64,000 nucleotides of DNA from Kineosporia corallincola (lineage in GTDB: Bacteria; Actinomycetota; Actinomycetes; Actinomycetales; Kineosporiaceae). Within the stretch, counting starts at the first letter, position 1. Every line of letters starts with the position of its first letter. Shown here piece by piece: positions 1 through 6,140 of this stretch. Location: the NCBI RefSeq assembly GCF_018499875.1, contig NZ_JAHBAY010000006.1, positions 372,001 through 436,000 of the forward strand, written 5' to 3'. The notes under the pieces are model-generated. The model was not told the DNA's origin and ran no database searches. It worked only from the letters and a program-made list of their open reading frames with translations. Made by a program: the position numbers and the translations under genes.

Positions 1-462
1 GAACGCCGGCTCGTCGTCGGCGGGCGTGCGCAGCTGCGCCCCCTCGACGTCCAGACCGGTACCCGGCGGGGTGGAGGGCAGCGTGAGTGCGGTGACGGGC
101 AGGTCCACGGTGGCCAGGCCGGGGGTGAGCAGCACCCGGTCGGCGGCGTGCTCCTGGGCCACGCGGCGCAGGAAGGCCTCGTACTCCGGCTTCGGCGAGG
201 CCAGCAGCAACGGCTTGACCGACAGCGGCAGCGCCCCGGCCTGCATCAGCGCGAGAAAGGCCAGCACCACCGGGGCGGAGGTCTCGAACGGGAACAGCAC
301 CCGGGTGCCCGGCCCGACACCCTGCCGGCGAAAGTGCTCGGCGTAGGCCAGGATCCGGGCCGGGAACTCCCGGTAGGGAATCACCTCGGCCGGATCGTCC
401 TCGTCGTACCCGCCGTACAGGTGCAGGGCCCCGCCGGTGGCCTTCTGAAGGTGTTCCAGCAC
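1..462 (-). CDS. AMP-binding (acyl-CoA / acyl-AMP ligase type) enzyme, N-terminal part only
   Basis: The reading frame enters from the left edge and I place its start at a GTG (462-460), preceded by a GGAAAGGG ribosome site. About 154 residues are visible. They have the look of the N-terminal subdomain of ANL-superfamily adenylating enzymes: a 'YREFPARI' helix, 'GVGPGTRVL', then 'LAFLALMQAGALPLSVKP', matching the usual 'G-V-x-x-G-D-R-V ... F-x-G-x-x-x-A-G-A-x-x-x-P' pattern. The ATP-binding P-loop and catalytic lysine lie outside the window. It follows the thioesterase by only 4 nt, so it is the fourth visible gene of the operon. It probably activates a carboxylic acid for loading on the neighbouring carrier protein; substrate unknown. 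Confidence 0.72.
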   Translation of the reverse strand, partial: MLEHLQKATGGALHLYGGYDEDDPAEVIPYREFPARILAYAEHFRRQGVGPGTRVLFPFETSAPVVLAFLALMQAGALPLSVKPLLLASPKPEYEAFLRRVAQEHAADRVLLTPGLATVDLPVTALTLPSTPPGTGLDVEGAQLRTPADDEPAF

Positions 463-466
463 GTGC

Positions 467-880
467 TCATCCCTTTCCCGGGGTGGACGCCTCGACGTAG
501 TCCTGGAGGGTGACCAGGCAGCGCTGGTGCGAGTCCAGGAAGGCGACCGTGACCAGGGCGTCCACCGCCGTGACGGCGCCCTGCGCGATGCGCTGCCGGA
601 ACCGGGCCCGGTAGGTCAGCCCGTCCTCGTCGTACTGATCGGGCGAAGTGAGGTCGGTGTGCACCTCCACCTCGCCCCGGCCGATCTCCGCCCGGTAGTC
701 CAGCTCGCAGCGGGCCACCACGGAGACCACCCGGTCGCCCGGCACCAGGCCGTGCTGCCCGAGCCAGTGCCAGCGACCGGCCTCCAGGTATTCCACCGCG
801 ACCGCGTTGTTGACGTGGCCCAGCGGGTCCAGGTCGTTCGGCCGCACCAGCAGGGTGAGCCGGGTGTCGCCGAATTCCAC
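467..880 (-). CDS. Hotdog-fold acyl thioesterase (4HBT family)
   Basis: A 137-residue single hotdog domain, the usual length for acyl-CoA/acyl-ACP thioesterases of the 4HBT family. The signature is near the N-terminus: 'VRPNDLDPLGHVNNAVAVEY', where Asp-x-Asp, Gly-His-Val-Asn-Asn and the following long helix are typical and the Asp/His/Asn region forms the active site. It would hydrolyse an acyl thioester. It sits 8 nt after the diiron enzyme and 4 nt before the AMP-ligase. In this setting it most likely releases or edits a product bound to the operon's own carrier protein. That role is inferred; the family itself is clear. Confidence 0.8.
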   Translation of the reverse strand: MEFGDTRLTLLVRPNDLDPLGHVNNAVAVEYLEAGRWHWLGQHGLVPGDRVVSVVARCELDYRAEIGRGEVEVHTDLTSPDQYDEDGLTYRARFRQRIAQGAVTAVDALVTVAFLDSHQRCLVTLQDYVEASTPGKG

Positions 881-888
881 TGCTGGGA

Positions 889-1809
889 TCAGCTTTCCAG
901 CAGGTCCATCCAGGTGTCCTCGAGCTCCTCGGCGGAGTGCACCTCGATACCGGTGATCTTCTTCAGCGCGCCGAAGATCAGCTGGGCCTTCTTCTCCGGT
1001 GCCTCCGGCCGGTAGCCGCCGTCACCGCTCTCCAGATGGTCCCACCAGTTCACGTGGGTGCCCCGGTTCTCCAGGTGGTCGCGGTCGCTGCCGCGCAGCT
1101 CACCGTCTTCCCGCAGGAACAGGTGCCCCACCGCGAAGGCGTCCTTCGGGTGGTACTCCCCGCTGTCCACCAGGGCCTTGGCGAACGCCACGAAGTAGTT
1201 GCGGTGCTGGATCTCGTCGGCCGCCACCTGCTTGAACAGCTTGCGCAGACCGGGATCGGCCACCACCTGCTGGCACTGGCCGTAGTTCACCGCGGCGGTG
1301 ATCTCGGAGATCGCCAGCAGCATCAGCGTGCGCAGCATGTCGTCGTCGGGAAACACCTGACGGAACTCGATGAACGTCTCGTCGGTGATCTCCGGCATGC
1401 CGCTCAGCGTGGCCAGGCGGATGAAAACCGTTTCGTGATGCGCCTCTTCCTCGTTCCAGTACCGGCTCCAGGTGCCACAGGCCTGCATCACGGCCGAGAC
1501 CGCCGGGTTCTTCTCCTGCCAGCGGCGGCATTCCGCGTCGGCCTGGCGTTCCAGCCGGTCGGCACCGGGTTTGGTGGTCAGCTCGGCCCGCCCGGCGTTC
1601 CAGACCAGTGAGCGGTCCACCTCGGTGAGGCTGTCCAGGTCGATGGCCGAGAGCATCTCCATCGTGCTCCAGCGCCGCGACTCGTGCAGGCGCTGCTGCT
1701 CCCAGGTGACGTCGACCAGCGACATCTCCCGGACAGTCAGTGCGTCCCAGAGGTCGGTGACGATCGCGGGTGGACGCTGTGTGGTCCGGTTGGTCTCGAC
1801 GGTGGTCAC
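889..1809 (-). CDS. Acyl-ACP-desaturase-like non-haem diiron enzyme
   Basis: 306 residues, soluble, with no membrane segments. Six carboxylate/histidine ligands expected of the plant-type stearoyl-ACP desaturase (ferritin-like) family can be placed: Glu76 in 'GRAELTT', Glu122-x-x-His125 in 'WNEEEAHHE', Glu169 in 'ISEITAA', and Glu199-x-x-His202 in 'AADEIQHRNYF'. Actinobacterial DesA-type proteins share this layout. It would use O2 and electrons to desaturate or otherwise oxidise an acyl chain held on a carrier protein. The GTG start overlaps the ACP stop (GTGA), so the two are translationally coupled. N-oxygenases of the AurF type are a more distant alternative. No electron-transfer partner is seen in the window. 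Confidence 0.72.
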   Translation of the reverse strand: MTTVETNRTTQRPPAIVTDLWDALTVREMSLVDVTWEQQRLHESRRWSTMEMLSAIDLDSLTEVDRSLVWNAGRAELTTKPGADRLERQADAECRRWQEKNPAVSAVMQACGTWSRYWNEEEAHHETVFIRLATLSGMPEITDETFIEFRQVFPDDDMLRTLMLLAISEITAAVNYGQCQQVVADPGLRKLFKQVAADEIQHRNYFVAFAKALVDSGEYHPKDAFAVGHLFLREDGELRGSDRDHLENRGTHVNWWDHLESGDGGYRPEAPEKKAQLIFGALKKITGIEVHSAEELEDTWMDLLES

Positions 1810-2084
1810 GCTGCCCCCTCGGCCTGCTTGTCGTACTCCTCCAGGAACGCCGCCAGCACCTCGGTGGTGGGCGTGTTCAAAGGCAGGGCGGGCAGGCGCA
1901 CGCGAACGCCGTGGTCCTTGCGCACGGCGTTGGAGGTGCGTGCCAGCGCCTCCATCAGGTCCAGGCTGTTGGTCATCCTGGGACTGGCCGCCAGAACACT
2001 CGCCAGCGTGGCCCCGGGCGCGAACAGCTCAGCCTCGGACAGCCCCGAATACTCGGCGAACTTGGCGCGAATGTACTCCTCCAC
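1806..2084 (-). CDS. Acyl carrier protein
   Basis: Start chosen at GTG 2084-2082 because GGGGGAG lies 6 nt upstream; a longer open frame to 2168 has no such site. The 92-residue product has carrier-protein size and helices. The phosphopantetheine serine is probably Ser40 in 'TNSLDLMEAL'; the canonical DSL is NSL here, a conservative but notable change. Charge is acidic, as usual for ACPs. It is first in a coupled operon with a diiron desaturase-like enzyme, thioesterase and AMP-ligase, so it is probably a dedicated carrier for that pathway rather than the housekeeping fatty-acid ACP. Confidence 0.72.
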   Translation of the reverse strand: MEEYIRAKFAEYSGLSEAELFAPGATLASVLAASPRMTNSLDLMEALARTSNAVRKDHGVRVRLPALPLNTPTTEVLAAFLEEYDKQAEGAA

Positions 2085-2212
2085 GAACTCTCCCCCAGTT
2101 CGACGGACGATCAGGCCGTCCACTTTGCCGCATAAGGGAGCATTCGTCCATGGCGCGAGCCCTCTCACCGCAAGCCCCAGGACCCCGAGAGGTCAGGGTG
2201 ATGCTTTTCGTT

Positions 2213-2247
2213 TTTGACACCACCAATGCCCGCAGGGTGGTGTCAAA
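2213..2247. promoter_or_regulatory. Perfect 12-bp inverted repeat, likely operator of the ACP operon
   Basis: Left arm TTTGACACCACC (2213-2224) and right arm GGTGGTGTCAAA (2236-2247), with an 11-nt spacer. It lies about 130 nt upstream of the ACP start. There is no T-run after either arm, and it precedes rather than follows a gene, so an operator is more likely than a terminator. A near copy of one arm (TTTGACACCCCC) occurs at 5978-5989 before the rhamnogalacturonan lyase. Confidence 0.5.
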
Positions 2248-2356
2248 CCTGAAATGAGCCTCCGGCCGGGCCGAAACCACCGTGACACGAGACTTTCTCG
2301 GACCCGATCTCGCTACCACCACCCCCACAAGCCACCCACCAGATGGCCTGCCCACC

Positions 2357-2420
2357 GGTCGCCCAGCCACCCGGTCGCCCAGCCACCCGGTCGCCCAGCC
2401 ACCCGGTCGCCCACCTACCC
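2357..2420. repeat. 16-bp direct tandem repeat, about four copies
   Basis: The unit GGTCGCCCAGCCACCC starts at 2357, 2373, 2389 and 2405; the last copy degenerates (CACCTACCC). It lies between the acyltransferase stop and the ACP-operon promoter region, in DNA with no supported gene. No coding or regulatory role can be assigned. Confidence 0.75.
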
Positions 2421-2464
2421 GATGCCCCACCCGGCGCCCGTCAGAGCGCGGCGCCCGGAGCCGG

Positions 2465-3076
2465 TCAGGCCGAGGTGCGCACCGAGTCGACGACCGACAT
2501 CGCCTTCTCGTCGAGCGCGAGCCGGCCCTTGCCGATGCGGCGCGTCCAGACCACGTTGCTGCGCACCACCCGGGCGGGGACGCCCGCGGCGACCGACAGC
2601 GGCGGGACGGTGCCGGAGACGATCGCCCGCGCACCGGCAACGCTGCCCGAGCCGATGGAGGCGCCCTTCAGCACGATCGCCTGCTTGCCCAGCCAGACGT
2701 GGTCGCCGATGACGATGGGCTTGTCCGGGTTGACGCGGCTACCGGAGTCGATGTCGTAGATCGCGTGGGTGTCGGTGGTGCGGATCTCGACGGAGAACGA
2801 GAACATGCAGTCGCTGCCGATCAGCACGTCGCTGCCACGGGCGACCACCAGTGTGGTCTCACAGGTAGTGCCGGCGCCGATCTCCACGGTGGCACCACCG
2901 GAGACGTCGATGTTCCACTTCCCGGTCACCCCGTCGCCGATGCGGACCGTGCAGGGCCCGGCGTCGTCACGGACCTTGATCTGCCCCTTGAGCTGTGCCG
3001 AGGGCGAGATCTGCACGTCATGACCCTCGCCGCGGACATCGAATCGCAACTGCTCCACGACCCGTGAGTGTTCCAC
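2465..3076 (-). CDS. Left-handed beta-helix (hexapeptide-repeat) acyltransferase
   Basis: The protein is built of hexapeptide repeats ('ATVEIGAGTTCETT', 'IGDHVWLGKQAIVLKGASIG') and ends with the motif seen in serine-acetyltransferase/maltose-O-acetyltransferase relatives ('VAAGVPARVVR'). A 'TTDTHAIYD' segment supplies the likely catalytic histidine. It would transfer an acetyl or other acyl group to a sugar or small molecule, often in capsule, cell-wall glycan or natural-product decoration. I chose GTG 3076 (AGGA 6 nt upstream, 204 aa); an in-frame GTG at 3142 would add 22 residues. It is monocistronic; its substrate cannot be told. Confidence 0.75.
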   Translation of the reverse strand: MEHSRVVEQLRFDVRGEGHDVQISPSAQLKGQIKVRDDAGPCTVRIGDGVTGKWNIDVSGGATVEIGAGTTCETTLVVARGSDVLIGSDCMFSFSVEIRTTDTHAIYDIDSGSRVNPDKPIVIGDHVWLGKQAIVLKGASIGSGSVAGARAIVSGTVPPLSVAAGVPARVVRSNVVWTRRIGKGRLALDEKAMSVVDSVRTSA

Positions 3077-3662
3077 AGCAAATCCTAATTGCCTAGCAAA
3101 CAACGCTTTTCGAGATCCGACATGACAGTTCGGTGAATTCACGGTTGCCCCGGCCCGACCTGGCGCGCAGTCCGGTTAAAGGACGGGTCCCAAACTGCAC
3201 CATTCGACTCAGGATACCCGCGCCCCCTGGTGCCCCGAGTGCAGCGCCAGGAGCCCTTCCCTCCTCAACCCGACCACCTCCAGGACGCGTCTCCCCGGGT
3301 GGGCGGGCTCTGCCCCGCCCGGCAAACGTCCGACCTTCGAGCGGTTTGCATCCCCGACACATGCAACCCTTGCATTACATGGTGTCACTGTCGGGATCTG
3401 TCGGGTCGCCGCCCGTGACGCCCGGACCTGCGGCCGGGCGGCGAGAACGCAAGAAACCCGGACGACGGGCGATCACACTACGTTTCCATAATCCGACAGT
3501 TGCCGATGAATATCGTCCGACGTAGAAAGCCGAATTAGCGCGGACCGGAATGCACTTTAACAAAGTCGCGGCTTTCGCGTGATAGTTTCCCATTCGCTCA
3601 TCGCCCGACTGCCCATTCGGGCGGGAACTTTCGATGAATCCACCGAAAGGACACGTGGGTCA
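3077..3662. other. Intergenic region between acyltransferase and small CBM protein
   Basis: About 590 nt with short open frames on both strands that I do not believe: no good ribosome sites, no recognisable domains. The stretch 3470-3600 is AT-richer than its surroundings and should hold the promoter of the gene starting at 3663. A 7-bp hairpin (GGGCGGG 3301-3307 with CCCGCCC 3314-3320) is present. Nothing else is supported. Confidence 0.4.
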
Positions 3663-3899
3663 ATGACCGCAACCCGTGGCATCGTCGCCTCTTTGGTCGT
3701 CGTGACGCTGGTCGTGGTCGGGGTCTTCGTCTGGCAGCAGACGAAGTCGAACTGTCCCGACCCGTTCAGCGCGGGCGGCTCGTACTCGTCGAACGACGAG
3801 GTGCTCTTCGCCGGCCAGGTATGGCGGGCCAAGGTTTCCGGCAGCAGTGAGGTGCCGGGTCCGAACGCCACCGAATGGACGTCTCTCGGCACCTGCTGA
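3663..3899 (+). CDS. Small membrane-anchored carbohydrate-binding-module-like protein
   Basis: 78 residues. An N-terminal hydrophobic segment (about residues 6-22, 'VASLVVVTLVVVGVFVW') is followed by a compact domain of roughly 45 residues that resembles chitin/cellulose-binding modules of the CBM5/12 type: 'YSSNDEVLFAGQVWRAK' and a closing 'W-T-S-L-G-T-C'. Two cysteines (after the anchor and at the very end) could form a disulfide. It has no catalytic domain, so it probably displays one binding module at the outer face of the membrane. The LPMO downstream on the other strand ends in a similar module, which fits a shared chitin-related theme. The start ATG has GAAAGGA upstream. The CBM assignment is by pattern only. 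Confidence 0.6.
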   Translation: MTATRGIVASLVVVTLVVVGVFVWQQTKSNCPDPFSAGGSYSSNDEVLFAGQVWRAKVSGSSEVPGPNATEWTSLGTC

Positions 3900-3916
3900 G
3901 AGTTCACCGGCAAGCA

Positions 3917-3950
3917 GGCCGATAACCGCTCTGTCGAGCGGTTATCGGCC
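3917..3950. terminator. Bidirectional hairpin terminator
   Basis: Perfect 15-bp stem GGCCGATAACCGCTC (3917-3931) and its complement (3936-3950) around a 4-nt loop, followed by TTCGCATTTCTT. It lies between two convergent genes (stops at 3899 and 3966) and probably ends transcription from both sides. Confidence 0.85.
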
Positions 3951-3965
3951 TTCGCATTTCTTCTC

Positions 3966-4652
3966 CTAAGAATCGGAGAGCATTCCCAGCATCTGCTGCA
4001 CCTGGGCCGAACGGGATTTCTCGATCCGCTCGGCCAGGTCGAGAACCTCGCTGTTCCGGGCGTTCTCGGTGGCGTACTGGGCGATCTCGACCGCGTTGCT
4101 CTGCTGGGCGATCAGCAGATTCAGGTAGGTCGTGGCGAACGCGTCGCCATCAGCCTCGTCGAGCTCCGCCAGATCGGCCTTCGTCAGCGTGCTCACACCG
4201 CCGTGCTCGGCGTGCAGGTCGGCGTCGCCGCTCGCCGTGACGGACTCACCCCAGGCCTTCAGCCAGCCGGTCATCTCCGCCCGCTCGTCGTCTTCCGTGC
4301 TGCTGATCGCCGCCACCAGGGCGTCGGCCCGCCCGGACAGGTCGCCGTCCCCGGCGCGGCCGGTGACCTTGGCCGTCTCCACCTCCCGGGCGATCATCAT
4401 CTGGAGGAACATCACGTCGGCGTCGTTGTGCCCGGTGTCGTCCCCGGCCCCGGAGGACGACACGGAAGACGACGCGGAAGCCGATGCCGTGGCCGGGTCG
4501 CCGTCCGACGCGGCGTGTCCCTCGTGCCCGGACGATGCCGAGGACGTGGTGATCGTGATCCCGTCCAGAGCGCCGCAGCCCGCGAGCAGCAGCACCGTGA
4601 CGGCCGCCAGAACCGTTGCAGCCAGACGGATCACGGACAGCGCGCGGCTCAC
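3966..4652 (-). CDS. DUF305-family lipoprotein, coupled to the LPMO
   Basis: Start set at GTG 4652, which overlaps the LPMO stop as GTGA. An N-terminal signal ends in the lipobox 'LLAGC', so the protein is a lipid-anchored exported protein. A Ser/Ala/His linker ('GHEGHAASDGD') precedes two helical DUF305 halves ('VMFLQMMIAREVETAK' and 'YLNLLIAQQSNAVEIA'). Typical DUF305 proteins have Met-Met-Ile-Pro-His-His; here both His-His pairs are replaced (Ala-Arg and Ala-Gln-Gln). Some DUF305 proteins bind copper. Coupling to a copper-dependent LPMO suggests a metal-delivery or stabilising role, but loss of the histidines weakens this. Confidence 0.75.
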   Translation of the reverse strand: MSRALSVIRLAATVLAAVTVLLLAGCGALDGITITTSSASSGHEGHAASDGDPATASASASSSVSSSGAGDDTGHNDADVMFLQMMIAREVETAKVTGRAGDGDLSGRADALVAAISSTEDDERAEMTGWLKAWGESVTASGDADLHAEHGGVSTLTKADLAELDEADGDAFATTYLNLLIAQQSNAVEIAQYATENARNSEVLDLAERIEKSRSAQVQQMLGMLSDS

Positions 4653-5581
4653 TCCGGAAGCCACAGCGCGAGCACGTTCGGCGGCTCCCAGCCCGGCAGC
4701 GTGGTGTGCGACTGCCGGCACTCGTAGGTCACGCCGTCGTAGGTCACCGTGTCGCCCCGGTCGTACCAGGTCCAGTCCTGCCAGTCACCGCTCTCCGGCG
4801 CCTCGCCCGGGTCGGAGGTGCTGCCGTCCGGGTCGGAGGTGCTGCCGTCCGGGTCGGAGGTGCTGCCGTCCGGGTCGGAGGTGCTGCTGGTCGGGTCGGC
4901 CGTGGTGGTCGGCGCCGAGCTCCCGGAACCACCGGTGTCGCCGGAGCTGCCGGTGCCGTCCGCCGGGTAGGTCGTGGCCGGGCCGGACGGGGTGCCGGTG
5001 GAGCCGCCGGCCGGCGTGGTGGGAGTGGTGCTCTCGTCGTCCTCACCCTGATCGCCCGCGCCGCCGACGTTCACGTCGACGCAGTTGTAGAACGCGTTGA
5101 CCGTGTCGGCGATGTTCCAGACCGCGAGAACCGTGTGCTCGCCGGAGTAGTCACCCAGATCGACCCGGTGCGAGACGGTCGCGTTGGGGATCGCACCGGC
5201 GTCGTCGAACGAGGCCACCTTCTCCCCGTCGACGTAGTACACCCAGGTGCTGGTGGAGTGCCGCGCGGTCAGCGTCCAGTTGAACGTGACCTCGTCACCC
5301 ACGTCGGTGGACGGCCACGCGCGGGACTCGTCGTCGAGCACGCTGAAGGCGGCGTTGCCACCGCTGCACAGCCTGGACCCCTTGGGCGCCTCCACACTCT
5401 GCGGCTCGTACTGGATCTGGCCACAGTCGGTGACCGTGCCCGCGGCGCACAGGGCCTGCCGGCTGGGCGGGGAGGAGATGTAACCATGGGCGCTCGCCGG
5501 GCCGGCCAGGGCCACCCCGGCGACGAGCGTGCCCAGGGTCGTCACCGGGAGGACAACCCTCCGGGTGCTGGATTTACGCAT
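4649..5581 (-). CDS. Secreted AA10 lytic polysaccharide monooxygenase with C-terminal CBM5/12
   Basis: 310 residues. The signal peptide ends 'GPASA' just before His32 ('HGYISSPPSR'), the N-terminal copper-binding histidine of AA10 enzymes. The second copper histidine is His108 in 'TARHSTSTW', with Phe164 ('NAFYNC') as the probable axial residue. The catalytic domain (32-172) is short, near 140 residues, as in small chitin-active LPMOs. A Ser/Thr/Pro/Gly linker with a TSDPDGS repeat (234-258) leads to a CBM5/12-like module ('WTWYDRGDTVTYDGVTYECR'). It oxidatively cleaves crystalline polysaccharide, most likely chitin. It is first gene of a two-gene operon with the DUF305 lipoprotein. Confidence 0.93.
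   Translation of the reverse strand: MRKSSTRRVVLPVTTLGTLVAGVALAGPASAHGYISSPPSRQALCAAGTVTDCGQIQYEPQSVEAPKGSRLCSGGNAAFSVLDDESRAWPSTDVGDEVTFNWTLTARHSTSTWVYYVDGEKVASFDDAGAIPNATVSHRVDLGDYSGEHTVLAVWNIADTVNAFYNCVDVNVGGAGDQGEDDESTTPTTPAGGSTGTPSGPATTYPADGTGSSGDTGGSGSSAPTTTADPTSSTSDPDGSTSDPDGSTSDPDGSTSDPGEAPESGDWQDWTWYDRGDTVTYDGVTYECRQSHTTLPGWEPPNVLALWLPE
4811..4882. repeat. 21-bp in-frame tandem repeat in the LPMO linker
   Basis: About three and a half copies of a 21-bp unit encoding Ser-Thr-Ser-Asp-Pro-Asp-Gly. The copies are almost identical in DNA, which points to recent slippage. The repeat sets linker length between catalytic and binding domains. Confidence 0.85.
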
Positions 5582-6140
5582 GAAACTGCACTCCTGTCAG
5601 GGATGGAGTGCCCGGCGGATCGGGCCGGACCAGCCTCATCGTTCGGGAGTCCGGCCACCGTCCACAAGTTGATTGGGGTCATTTATCCGGTGCTTGACTG
5701 CTCCCTGAGATTCGGGCACGCGCGGTAACGACAGCGGGCCGGAAAACTGCAACACCTCGTGATTCGCCCGGTACCGGCCGTAGTATTTGCCAGTGGCCGC
5801 GGGCGTCGACGGCGCCGCATCGCGCAGCCCCCGTGCTCAATGCCGGAAAGGTTGCCCGGGCCCGCGAAAAACTTCCGCCGGATTTACGTTATGTACGCAC
5901 CGGTACCAACGCCGGAAGCGCATTCTTGACGCTCTCCGCACCTGCTCATGACCTGTTGACGGGCAACCTTTTTGGTGTTTGACACCCCCTATCAAGTTGA
6001 CCAGGATTCACGACGCCACGCCACGGAATCGAAAAGCCCGCCCACGCAAGCAGTCCGCCCGCTCGTTCGGGCACCCTGCGCGGGCTGATTCCGCGCGCCC
6101 GCACCGGGCGGCACCGATTGATCCCAGAGTGAGGAATCAC
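5582..6140. other. Divergent intergenic region between LPMO and rhamnogalacturonan lyase
   Basis: About 560 nt, AT-richer than neighbours, without a supported gene. It must hold the promoters of both divergent secreted-enzyme operons. A small palindrome GGTGT-TTG-ACACC lies at 5974-5986, overlapping TTTGACACCCCC (5978-5989), which resembles an arm of the inverted repeat at 2213. Exact promoter boxes are uncertain. Confidence 0.45.

Larger units (their letters stand above)
2085..2464. other. Intergenic region upstream of the ACP operon
   Basis: 380 nt without a convincing gene. It carries a strong inverted repeat (2213-2247) and a short tandem repeat (2357-2420), listed separately. The promoter of the ACP operon should lie here, but I cannot place -35 and -10 boxes with confidence. 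Confidence 0.5.

Noticed and set aside
3133-3525. Short open frames in the 3077-3662 gap
   Set aside because: No ribosome site, domain or coupling supports them, and they overlap each other on both strands.
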